Positions 7,749-16,190 of a stretch of 64,000 bases of DNA are shown here, one piece after another; within the stretch, counting starts at the first letter, position 1, and every line of letters begins with the position of its first letter. Origin of the DNA: JAADHX01 sp964569385 (GTDB taxonomy: Bacteria; Actinomycetota; Acidimicrobiia; Acidimicrobiales; Poriferisodalaceae); the NCBI GenBank assembly GCA_964569385.1, contig CAZMUM010000014.1, forward strand, positions 43,064-107,063, in the 5' to 3' direction. A program made the position numbers and the translations under genes. Below the pieces are notes generated by a model. It searched no databases and had not been told where the DNA came from. It saw nothing but the letters and a program-made list of their open reading frames with translations.

Positions 7749-8095
7749 AACGAGAACGTACGAATGGCAGATACCACACTTGACTGGAGTGCTGACTGTG
7801 TTTGGGAAACCCATTCCCTCCAAGGTCGTGTTTGCGAGACTGAATCTGTGCCACCATCATCGCAAGGTGCTAACCCGGCAAACCACTCATCTCAACGCCC
7901 TCATGATGCGTGGCATGTCTGCGACTTCAGTGTCGCGAGGTTGGCGCGCTCCTATCCCGGTAGGGCCCGTTGACAGTGGACGTGTCCACTGCGGGCAGAT
8001 GACGCCGGGAGGGATACAGTTCTATGACTGGTCCGCGCTGTTTGGCCAGATGTTCCAAGTAGCCGCAGCGAATTCCGACAGCGGCATCCAAGCTG
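7749..8095. other. Intergenic stretch upstream of the WbpB-WbpD fusion gene
   Basis: About 350 bases with no convincing gene; the short open frames have no recognisable motifs. It contains a palindrome (7974-7991) that overlaps a TTGACA hexamer at 7970-7975. It probably carries the promoter of the downstream sugar-modification genes. Confidence 0.5.
7974..7991. promoter_or_regulatory. Candidate operator palindrome overlapping a -35-like hexamer
   Basis: CAGTGGAC-GT-GTCCACTG forms 8-bp perfect arms around 2 bases. The hexamer TTGACA at 7970-7975 overlaps the left arm. No convincing -10 element is seen at the normal spacing, so promoter activity is uncertain. A dimeric regulator site controlling the gene at 8096 is possible. 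Confidence 0.35.
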
Positions 8096-9670
8096 ATGAA
8101 AGAACTTGAGTTGATTGCACCGGCGAGCCCTCGCATTGCAGCAGTGGGAGTGGGGTACTGGGGCAAGAATATCGCCCGCAACCTCGCACAGATCGGGGCG
8201 CTGTCCACGGTCGTTGACGAGAACGATGAGGTCGCCCAGTCTGTCGCAAACGAACACAGGGTAAGTGCCTCTACGCTCACTTCCGTCTTGGCCGACCCTT
8301 CTATCGACGGTCTGGCGATCGCCGTACCAGCCGAGGCGCACTTCTCTGTAGCGATGGCTGGGCTCTTGGCCGGGAAGCACGTCTTCATCGAGAAACCCAT
8401 CGCTCTCCAGGTCTCGGATGCAGAGAGTCTTACGGCGCTCGCAGAAGAGCGAGGGCTTACGTTGATGGTTGGGCACCTCCTTCAATATCACAATGCGTAT
8501 CTAACTCTCAAAGAACTCGTCAGCGCCGGTCGCCTAGGTCGGATGCAGTACATCTACTCCAACAGACTGAACTTTGGGAAGATTAGGCGCGAGGAAGACA
8601 TCCTGTGGAGCTTTGCCCCTCACGACATTTCAATGATTGTGGGCCTGGTCGGCGAGCCGATCGCGGTCGAAGCCGTGGCTGCGAGCTACCTCGACCGGCA
8701 CATCGCCGACGTCACCACCACACACCTTGAGTTCGAGGGCGGCGTCCGAGGACATATCTTCGTATCGTGGCTTCATCCCTACAAGGAGCAGAAGCTCGTC
8801 GTTGTAGGAGAGCGGGCCATGGCCGTGTTTGACGATAGTGAACCATGGGCCGACAAACTTCGCGTATATGACCATGTCGTGGATTGGCACCATCAGGTGC
8901 CCGTGGCCAACCGGGCTGACGCCGTTTCAATCGGCCTAACTGAGTCCGAGCCGCTTCGCGACGAAATGACCCACTTCGTGGAGTGCATCGCGACAGGGTC
9001 GACTCCTCGCACGGACGGACGTGAGGCTACTGCGGTCTTGCGAGTTCTGAGCGCGGCCTCCATCGCGATCGAGCCGAAGGAGGTTGACTCCCCTCAACAC
9101 CCAGATGCTCCGTTTGTGCATCCGTCGTCTGAGGTTGACAACGGAGCCACACTTGGCCCAAGAACGAAGGTCTGGCACTACTCACACGTTCTTTCCGAAA
9201 CGATGATAGGAGCCGATTGTTCGTTCGGTCAGAACACCATGGTCGGCCCTCGCGTTACGGTCGGGGACCGCTGCCGCGTTCAAAACGGGGTCAGCGTGTT
9301 TGAGGGCGTGACGCTGGCCGACGACGTCTTCTGCGGGCCCGGCATGGTCTTTACCAACGTTACGAAACCGCGAGCATTTATCGATCAGAAGGACCACTTC
9401 GCGACTACGCATGTGGGACGCGGAGCTACCATCGGCGCGAACGCCACGATCGTGTGTGGAAATGACATCGGTGAGTACGCTTTGGTCGGCGCCGGTGCTG
9501 TTGTCACGACAGACGTTCCTGCGCACGCACTAATGCTTGGCGTGCCTGCGCGGCAGGCCGGATGGGTCAGTCACGGCGGCGAGGTTCTGGGGGCCGATCT
9601 GGTGTGTCCGGAGAGCAGCGTGCGCTACGAGGTTCGAGACGCGTGTCTCAGAACAGTGGAAGAGGACTGA
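8096..9670 (+). CDS. Fused WbpB-type NAD-dependent dehydrogenase and WbpD-type N-acetyltransferase
   Basis: A 524-residue protein that joins two enzymes. Residues 1-320 are a Gfo/Idh/MocA dehydrogenase: VGVGYWGKNIARNL nucleotide-binding start, then EKPIAL with the conserved Lys, and APHDISM. In the WbpB family this oxidises C3 of UDP-GlcNAc uronic acid. Residues from about 340 to 500 are a left-handed beta-helix acyltransferase (VWHYSHVLSE, GQNTMVGPRV, VFTNVTKPRAFI, IGANATIVCG) matching WbpD, which N-acetylates the 3-amino sugar. WbpE, the aminotransferase acting between these steps, is encoded next with an ATGA overlap. Fusion of steps 2 and 4 of one pathway supports the assignment. The required UDP-GlcNAc 6-dehydrogenase is probably the gene at 37532. 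Confidence 0.88.
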   Translation: MKELELIAPASPRIAAVGVGYWGKNIARNLAQIGALSTVVDENDEVAQSVANEHRVSASTLTSVLADPSIDGLAIAVPAEAHFSVAMAGLLAGKHVFIEKPIALQVSDAESLTALAEERGLTLMVGHLLQYHNAYLTLKELVSAGRLGRMQYIYSNRLNFGKIRREEDILWSFAPHDISMIVGLVGEPIAVEAVAASYLDRHIADVTTTHLEFEGGVRGHIFVSWLHPYKEQKLVVVGERAMAVFDDSEPWADKLRVYDHVVDWHHQVPVANRADAVSIGLTESEPLRDEMTHFVECIATGSTPRTDGREATAVLRVLSAASIAIEPKEVDSPQHPDAPFVHPSSEVDNGATLGPRTKVWHYSHVLSETMIGADCSFGQNTMVGPRVTVGDRCRVQNGVSVFEGVTLADDVFCGPGMVFTNVTKPRAFIDQKDHFATTHVGRGATIGANATIVCGNDIGEYALVGAGAVVTTDVPAHALMLGVPARQAGWVSHGGEVLGADLVCPESSVRYEVRDACLRTVEED

Positions 9671-10803
9671 TGACAATGAAGGTGCCTTTGACAGACCTGC
9701 AGGCTCACCGGCGCATCATTGGAGACGACATCGATGCGCGGGTCCTGGCGGTCATCAACTCTGGACGCTGGATAATGGGTCCGGAAATTGAATCTCTCGA
9801 GGCCGAGTTGAGTGCGTTCTGTGGCAGCCGTAACGTCATCTCTTGCTCGAATGGCACGGACGCACTTGTAATGGGACTGTTGGCTCTTGGCGTACTCCCT
9901 GGAGACGCCGTCGTGTGCCCGACGTTCACGTTCGCGGCTACAGCTGAAGCCATCTCGTTCATCGGAGCTGTCCCGTTGTTCGCAGACATTGAGGAGCGCG
10001 GTTTCAACTTATGCGCGGACTCTCTTGAGGACGCTATCGCCGCGGGCGCAGATGCTGGTCTGAACGTGGTTGGGGTGATACCAGTCGACCTGTTCGGCAT
10101 CGCCGCGAGCTACGCCGCGATCAAGCGCATCGCCGCGTCTCACGGTATGTGGGTGTTGGCAGATGCCGCTCAATCATTCGGCTGTGAGACCGACGACGGT
10201 GCTGTCGGGTCGCTAGCAGCGATATCCACTACGAGTTTCTTCCCCGCCAAACCTCTCGGATGTTACGGCGATGGCGGCGCCGTGTTCACCAACGATGACG
10301 AGCTGGCTTCCGTTTTGGCCAGTTTGCGGGTGCATGGCCAGGGAACACACAAGTATGACAACGAGCGGGTGGGGCTCAATGCGCGCCTAGATGCAATTCA
10401 GGCAGCCGTTGTGTCGGAAAAGCTCTCGATCTTCAGGGACGAACTCACCGCTCGGCGATACGTGGCGGACCGATACTCGGAGTTGCTCGGCGGATTGGTG
10501 GCGGTTCCGATGGTGCCACAAGGCGTTGTTCCAGCCTGGGCTCAGTACACGATCCGTGTTCGTGATCGCGACGCAGTCCAACGCAGCTTGGCGAATGACG
10601 GAGTGGGCACTGCGGTATATTACTCGCTACCGTTGCACCGCCAGACGGCCTATCAATGCGGCGCTGGTGCCCAGCTGGTGGAGTGCAGCAGGTCAGAGAT
10701 CGCGGCTACCGAGGTGCTTAGCATCCCGATGCATGCCTATATGTCTGATGACGACATCGAGCTGGTTGCGAGAGCTCTTGCCTCGGCAACCGCTGACGCG
10801 TGA
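9670..10803 (+). CDS. wbpE: WbpE-type PLP aminotransferase (DegT/DnrJ/EryC1/StrS family)
   Basis: A 377-residue sugar aminotransferase. Signature segments are GRWIMGPEIESLE, CSNGTDAL, PTFTFAATAEAI, IPVDLFG, LADAAQSFG and SFFPAKPLGCYGDGGA. The Lys in FFPAKPLG is the PLP Schiff-base residue. The exact motif set (GTDAL, PAKPLG) fits the WbpE branch, which makes UDP-2-acetamido-3-amino-glucuronic acid. The ATG at 9670 overlaps the previous stop (ATGA), so the genes are coupled. A longer frame upstream is open but would add non-family residues. It works with the fused enzyme before it. Confidence 0.88.
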   Translation: MTMKVPLTDLQAHRRIIGDDIDARVLAVINSGRWIMGPEIESLEAELSAFCGSRNVISCSNGTDALVMGLLALGVLPGDAVVCPTFTFAATAEAISFIGAVPLFADIEERGFNLCADSLEDAIAAGADAGLNVVGVIPVDLFGIAASYAAIKRIAASHGMWVLADAAQSFGCETDDGAVGSLAAISTTSFFPAKPLGCYGDGGAVFTNDDELASVLASLRVHGQGTHKYDNERVGLNARLDAIQAAVVSEKLSIFRDELTARRYVADRYSELLGGLVAVPMVPQGVVPAWAQYTIRVRDRDAVQRSLANDGVGTAVYYSLPLHRQTAYQCGAGAQLVECSRSEIAATEVLSIPMHAYMSDDDIELVARALASATADA

Positions 10804-10836
10804 CTGTGTTTGCTGCTGTGCGGTCGCGTCTCTAGC

Positions 10837-12078
10837 GTGACAGCTAAGACAGGGATCTCCCGCTTCGCTGGCCGAAGAATTTTGCTTGTTCACTACGGCG
10901 AAGATATCCCTCTTGACGATGGCTATCGGCCCTTGCGAGTCGGTCGACTAGCGCGTGATCTCATCGACGCCGGCGCGGACGTTACCCGCTACTGCCCGAC
11001 GTTCTCGGCGTTGAGCAGACGTCAGCGGCCTATGGCTTCGTCGGGGTCGTCTTCTCACGAAGGTGTCGTTATCTTGATCCCGACTCGTGCGTATCGGTCG
11101 TCGCGCGGTTACGAGCGCCTTGGGTTCATCTCAGACTTCGCTAAGGGAGTTGGGCGTGCTGCGCGGTGCGACGATCAGTTCGATCTGGCTATCGTCGGCT
11201 ACCCCCCGCCCGGTGTGGCTGGTACTTTGCGGCGTTCGGTCGGTGGGTCGCTACCAATCCTCGCCGACATTCGTGACTTGTGGCCGGACGCCCTCGCTCC
11301 ATCGGGTAACCGTCTTGTAACAGTCGCGGCGGCTACTGTCGGCAAGTTCCTGTCACAGGAACTTCGGGCCACAAGGGGAGTTGTCGCGGCGTCGGAGATG
11401 ATGCTAGGTCGGGCTCCGCGCTCCAAACGTCGAAGAGTCATACCAATCGGGATTGCAGCGGCCTCAGCCCTCGAAGTTCCTCTTGGCACCCAGGGCTCGA
11501 TGCGTGTGGTGTTCGTGGGGACCTTCAGCCAGCTCTTCGATATTGGCTCAATGCTTGAGGGGTGGTCACGTTTTGTCGAGTCGACCCACCGCACCGGTGA
11601 CGCCCCGGTCCTCGAACTCGCCGGTCATGGCGAGAATGCTGAGGCGATCCAATGCGCCGCCCAAAAAATTCGTGGCGTGCATGTAGCTGGTCGGGTGCCT
11701 TCTACGGATGTCCCGGCACTGCTTGCGTCGGCTGACGTCGGCGTTGCGCCAACCCGAAAAGGTCAGGGGACGACGGTCTCGAACAAGATCTCCGAGTATT
11801 TCGGCGCTGGTCTGTTCGTGTTGCACTCACTAGAACCTGCAGTTGGTGCTGGCATCAGTCGCTTAGGACTTGGTCGTCATGTTTCTTGGAGTCCGGCCGA
11901 GTGGAAGCGAGCGTTCGCAGCGGCTGATCGCGGGTTGAAGCACATCCGGTCGACGCGCTTGATTCGCCAGGAGCGTGCGAATTCCGAGTTCGGGCCTCAG
12001 GTTGTCAGAGAGCAGTGGTTCAGTGAGATCGACGCCGCGCTGGAATCTGGGCAGACACCGCGATTTCGCAGGACCTGA
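10837..12078 (+). CDS. GT4-family glycosyltransferase
   Basis: A GT-B glycosyltransferase of about 413 residues. The N-terminal half holds ILLVHYGEDIPLDDGYRPLRVGRLARDLIDAGADVTRY, cut here to its core features: an early Gly-rich acceptor region and the RxxRLARxL segment seen in WbuB-like enzymes. DIRDLWPDAL follows at the inter-domain region. The C-terminal half has the nucleotide-sugar site: VFVGTFSQLFDI, LELAGHGEN and the SNKISEYFGAGLFV segment holding the conserved EX7E-type region. It likely adds a HexNAc or uronic sugar to the lipid-linked glycan. I chose the GTG at 10837 because it places the conserved ILLVHY strand near the start; a TTG at 10810 is an in-frame alternative. Neither has a strong ribosome-binding site. 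Confidence 0.8.
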   Translation: MTAKTGISRFAGRRILLVHYGEDIPLDDGYRPLRVGRLARDLIDAGADVTRYCPTFSALSRRQRPMASSGSSSHEGVVILIPTRAYRSSRGYERLGFISDFAKGVGRAARCDDQFDLAIVGYPPPGVAGTLRRSVGGSLPILADIRDLWPDALAPSGNRLVTVAAATVGKFLSQELRATRGVVAASEMMLGRAPRSKRRRVIPIGIAAASALEVPLGTQGSMRVVFVGTFSQLFDIGSMLEGWSRFVESTHRTGDAPVLELAGHGENAEAIQCAAQKIRGVHVAGRVPSTDVPALLASADVGVAPTRKGQGTTVSNKISEYFGAGLFVLHSLEPAVGAGISRLGLGRHVSWSPAEWKRAFAAADRGLKHIRSTRLIRQERANSEFGPQVVREQWFSEIDAALESGQTPRFRRT

Positions 12079-12214
12079 CCGGGGACTGCACAGCAGGTGG
12101 CACTCTCGTTCACGGTGTCGTCGAATCGATGTTCCCCGATCGAGATTTTGGCTTCGAACGCAGAGTCGAAGGGCTCCTGCACAGTCGCTAGTCGAACAAT
12201 CTGGTTCGGCTTGC

Positions 12215-14119
12215 TCAAACCTCGACCTCGAATTCTCGCATCCATTGATCGAGGGAGTATGCGCGGAAGAGTTGTCGGAGGGCGTTGGAATCCTTGGCCG
12301 CGGTTCGGTCTCGCAGTGCGACGGCAAGCACCGTGGGCTCCAGCACCGCCCCGGCAGCGAAGTCGCTCGAGCGGAAATGGTTCTGGAAGAACGGGTACAG
12401 CTCGCCAGTCATCCACTTTGTGAGTGGCGTGTTGAAGCCGAGCTTAGTTCTTCTGTCCAGGATGGAATCGGGCACGCGGCCTCGCAACGCCACGCGAAGT
12501 ACGTCCTTGGTCCTGCCGCCTCGCATCTTGAGCTCATCCGGAAGGCTCACCAAGTACTCGACGAGACGGTGATCTAGGAATGGTACGCGCGCCTCGATCG
12601 AGTGGGCCATCGAGTTCCGGTCTTCGTACCGCAGGAGTGCTGGAATACTCAGACTCGTCAGGTCGGCCACCTGACGGTGCGCGATTCCTCCAACTCCTGA
12701 GGTTGTGAGCCCCAGCCGTGCTTGTGCAGCATCCCAATCTGGCCTGAACTGTTGGTTGAGTGACTCGGCCAGCGACCACGTTCGAAATCGAAATGCGTTC
12801 GGTAAGTAGCGTATGCCTTGACTGATGCGCCACTGGGCAGGGTCGCCGCTACGAACTAGCCCTGCGGCCTCACGGATTGTGTCCAGCGCCCTGTACTGGC
12901 GCGCTAGTGATTGCAGATAGAAAAAATAATACTTGCGATAGCCACAAAGGACCTCATCCCCTCCCTGCCCGTCAAGCAATACCTTTACTCCGTTTCGGCG
13001 TGCGTCGGCCATAACCGACCATTGCGCGTAGATGCCGGTGCTGAGATACGGCTCCTCTTGGTGCCATGCTATGTTCGCGTGTTCTGCTACGAAGCCTGCA
13101 GGTGTAGGTAGTACCGAGTGTCCAGTAGCGCCTACAGCTGAGTTAAGGATCGCAGCGTATTCGCGCTCATCGTGCTCAGGTTGATCGGAGTTTGAGGTAA
13201 AGGTGGACATTGGCGTGTTGACTAGGCTGCTAGCGATCGCCACCACAGACGAGGAGTCGAGGCCGCCCGATAGGCTTGATCCAACAACGACATCGCTACG
13301 CATTCGGAGCGCTACCGATGATTCAAAGAGCTGCGCGAACTCGGAAGCGGCTTCGTGGATGTCGGTTGTACCAGGCTTGTCGACGGCTGAGGCTAAGTCC
13401 CAGAAGGTCGACTCTTGTAGTCGACTTGGGTTGTCGAGATCGATAGTCGCGAATGTGCCAGGAGTTAAGGCCGTGACTCCCTCGAACATAGTCTGCTCGT
13501 CTGAATTCACATGAGACCATCGCAGGAACTGAGCCGCAGCTTCGCGGTTAAGGCGTGGCCTGACGAGTCCGGAGGCGAGAATACCCTTTATCTCCGAAGC
13601 GAAAACAAGCCCGTCAGCGGTGCGGGCTACGTGTAGAGGCTTGATCCCCAGGCGGTCCCGCGACAGCACGACTCGCCGACGGTCCAGGTCCCACAGCGCC
13701 ATAGCCCACATGCCATTGAAGCGGGCGAAGCAGTCGGTACCCCATTCTTCGTACGCTGCGAGTACGACCTCCGAATCTGTACCGGTCCTAAACTCATAAC
13801 CACACTTCTGGAGCTCAAGACGTAGTTCGATGTAGTTGTAGATCTCGCCATTGTGTGCGAGCCAGAGGCGTCCACTCGGAGTGGCCATTGGCTGAAGGCC
13901 CGCGTCGGTGGTGTCGAGGATTGCTAGCCGAAGATGCCCGATCGCGATCTGGCCTTGGCAGTCGACTCTCGCTAGGTTTTGGGTCCAAGCAGCGTGTCGA
14001 CCGTGACCTATGAGAAACGCCCGACCGTCAGGGCCTCGGTGAGATTGGGCGTCGAGCATGGCCTCTATGGCTTCGAGGGGTCCAAATTGCCCACGAATGA
14101 GGCCCGCAATTCCGCACAT
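12215..14119 (-). CDS. asnB: AsnB-type glutamine-dependent amidotransferase (asparagine synthetase-like)
   Basis: A 634-residue protein starting MCGIAG, so the N-terminal nucleophile Cys2 of class II glutamine amidotransferases is present. SHRGPDG and HNGEIYNYIELR complete the glutaminase domain (about 1-210). The synthetase domain shows SLSGGLDSSSVVAIAS, the pyrophosphate loop, at about 265-280. Within surface-glycan clusters, paralogues such as WbpS and WbmI convert uronic acid sugars to amides. Here the WbpB/D/E genes lie directly upstream on the opposite strand, so amidation of a diacetamido-uronic acid is a reasonable inference, but a true asparagine synthetase cannot be excluded. It is the only reverse-strand gene in the locus. 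Confidence 0.88.
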   Translation of the reverse strand: MCGIAGLIRGQFGPLEAIEAMLDAQSHRGPDGRAFLIGHGRHAAWTQNLARVDCQGQIAIGHLRLAILDTTDAGLQPMATPSGRLWLAHNGEIYNYIELRLELQKCGYEFRTGTDSEVVLAAYEEWGTDCFARFNGMWAMALWDLDRRRVVLSRDRLGIKPLHVARTADGLVFASEIKGILASGLVRPRLNREAAAQFLRWSHVNSDEQTMFEGVTALTPGTFATIDLDNPSRLQESTFWDLASAVDKPGTTDIHEAASEFAQLFESSVALRMRSDVVVGSSLSGGLDSSSVVAIASSLVNTPMSTFTSNSDQPEHDEREYAAILNSAVGATGHSVLPTPAGFVAEHANIAWHQEEPYLSTGIYAQWSVMADARRNGVKVLLDGQGGDEVLCGYRKYYFFYLQSLARQYRALDTIREAAGLVRSGDPAQWRISQGIRYLPNAFRFRTWSLAESLNQQFRPDWDAAQARLGLTTSGVGGIAHRQVADLTSLSIPALLRYEDRNSMAHSIEARVPFLDHRLVEYLVSLPDELKMRGGRTKDVLRVALRGRVPDSILDRRTKLGFNTPLTKWMTGELYPFFQNHFRSSDFAAGAVLEPTVLAVALRDRTAAKDSNALRQLFRAYSLDQWMREFEVEV

Positions 14120-15026
14120 GTAGAGTCCTCAGATGCCACGGGAGACAGGGCCAAGCGACGCTAGCCCGCACAGCGGCTTTGTTTGGCCTGAAGAGTCTAT
14201 ATGTCCAAGCCCTGGCTGGGCGCCGTGGGCATCCGTCAGGTTCGATGGTGGGCCGTTGGACCGGCATCACGGTCACCGGGGTTGGGTTCTGGATATCAGC
14301 GTGCCGGAACCCGCCCGACACGATTACATCGGTTGTGATCAACATCGCCGCCTCACAAGTCTCGGAGCCGTCAGCGGCAGCGTCAACGTCATCGACTACC
14401 CGCACCTGCAGGTCGGAGAGGTCACGGGCCAGCAAGCGTCGCTTTGGTGCCGGTGACGACTCGCCGCGACGCTGACGGTTTCGGTTCCAAACGAGCCGAC
14501 TCTGCGACCACCACCCGTCCGTTCGTGCACACGGCGATACCTACGCGTCGAGACCTCGGCCTACATGCGGTCCCTCGCCACCTGGATCAACGGATCCATG
14601 GCAGCCTACGGCTCGAACGTCTCTAGCTCTGGCTCAGCGGAACCGTCCGTTGCTGCCACTCGGGGCCGCCGGCTGTCCGGGACCATGACCGTTGCCACAT
14701 GCGCAGCATCAAGGACCACCTCCGGCGGTCCACAGGAGGGCTCTTCCACGGACGCGGCCCATCAGCGACGCGAATTCGGGCACGACACAAGACCATGAAC
14801 AATCGGGCTAGCCTTAACCCGTGACCAGCGAGCATGAACCAAGATCTGCGGCGACCACTTGTGCACGCAGCCCAGGAGACGGGCATGTGCTCAGCCATGA
14901 TGTTGATCAAAGAAAAACACCATGAGGCCCCTCACAAGATGATGCTGGTTCAAACGAGTCGCCTCTCTGGCGACCCCGTGAGCGGAACATGACTGTCGGT
15001 TTGCCATCTCTCGGCACTGCCCACCC
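14120..15026. other. About 900 bases without a recognisable gene inside the glycan locus
   Basis: Several open frames of 60-135 codons exist on both strands but none shows a domain, signal peptide or good ribosome-binding site, and the reading frames overlap each other. The reverse-strand frame at about 14160-14450 has the most protein-like composition (DLQVRVVDDVDAAADGSE, then ITTDVIVSGGF). A decayed insertion or gene remnant is possible. I can support no feature here. Confidence 0.5.
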
Positions 15027-16145
15027 ATGACCGACCGACGACGGCAGCGAGTAGCCCACCTGACATCGGTTCATCCGGTTGGAGATACCCGCATCCTCCA
15101 TCGTGAATGCGCCGCCCTCGCATCGGCTGGCCTCGACGTGACGCTGGTCGCGTGTGGTGAGCCGGTTTCTGAGATACCTCCTGGGGTTACTCTCGATCTG
15201 GTCAGCCCGTCGCGTGGCCGGTTACGACGAGTTCTGTTCGGCTCATCACGCGTTGGGTGGCGGGCGTACCGAGGAGGAGCGGGCCTAGTTCACCTTCACG
15301 ATCCTGAATTGATCTGGGTAGGAATTCTGTTGAAGTTGGCTGGCAGAAAAGTTGTGTTCGACTCACATGAAGACTTGCGTCGAGACGTCCTCGATAAGGA
15401 CTGGGTGCCCCGACCACTACGTCGGACGGTTGGCTCGATTCTGTGCTTTTTCGCGCGGGTCGCCGGCAAGACATTCGATCTGATCGTGGTCGCGTCGCCT
15501 GAATTCGCCGAGCCGTTCGGAACAGGGGAGACCATTCTCGTCCGAAACTATGAGAACGCTGACCGGTTTCCGTCTACCAGAGCGCTGGCGAGCCCGGCGA
15601 GGATATTGTACGTAGGCTCAGTGACCAAGAGTCGTGGAGCCTTGGAGATGGCCGCAGCGGCTGCGACCTTCGCGAGTCCAGACACCGGATCGGTCTTCGT
15701 CGTCGTCGGCGAAGTTTCGCCGACCCTGCGTGAGGAGATGGATCGTGTTGCGGGAGATGCGCGGGTCGAATACCTAGGACGCGTTTCGCGCGACGGTGTT
15801 ACCGAGCAGATCAATCGCGCTTCTGTCGGGCTCTCGCTTCTGCACCCGACGCCCCAATATAAGATCGCTATTCCAACCAAGATTATCGAATATGCAGCAG
15901 GCGGTGTGCCATCGCTGGTGTCGAATTTTGGTTGGGCTCGCCGGACGATCGACAAGTTGGAGTGCGGCGTGACGGTAGACCCGTTGGACCCAGTAGCGAT
16001 AGCTCGCGCCGTGCAGGAGATGCTGGATGATCCGGCCGCCGCGAATGAAATGGGTGCCCGAGGTCGCCAGGCTGTGATCGACCACATGAACTGGGATCAG
16101 GAGGCTGATAAGTTGCTAGCGGCCTACCGAGCAGTTCTCACGTGA
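15027..16145 (+). CDS. GT4-family glycosyltransferase
   Basis: A 372-residue GT-B glycosyltransferase. The N-terminal domain has LTSVHPVGDTRILHRECAAL and VHLHDPELIW, typical of glycosyltransferases of the GT4 group acting on glycan intermediates, then VVFDSHEDLRRDV. The C-terminal domain has ILYVGSVTKSRGALEM, VEYLGRVSRDGV and IPTKIIEYAAGGVPSLVS with the conserved Glu of the EX7E-type motif. The ATG at 15027 begins a basic MTDRRRQRVAHLTS. It sits 45 bases upstream of the flippase gene and probably shares its transcript. Donor and acceptor are not predictable from sequence. Confidence 0.85.
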   Translation: MTDRRRQRVAHLTSVHPVGDTRILHRECAALASAGLDVTLVACGEPVSEIPPGVTLDLVSPSRGRLRRVLFGSSRVGWRAYRGGAGLVHLHDPELIWVGILLKLAGRKVVFDSHEDLRRDVLDKDWVPRPLRRTVGSILCFFARVAGKTFDLIVVASPEFAEPFGTGETILVRNYENADRFPSTRALASPARILYVGSVTKSRGALEMAAAAATFASPDTGSVFVVVGEVSPTLREEMDRVAGDARVEYLGRVSRDGVTEQINRASVGLSLLHPTPQYKIAIPTKIIEYAAGGVPSLVSNFGWARRTIDKLECGVTVDPLDPVAIARAVQEMLDDPAAANEMGARGRQAVIDHMNWDQEADKLLAAYRAVLT

Positions 16146-16190
16146 GACGTTGGTGGGTTCGTCGATGCTCAAAGGCGAACACCTAAACGA

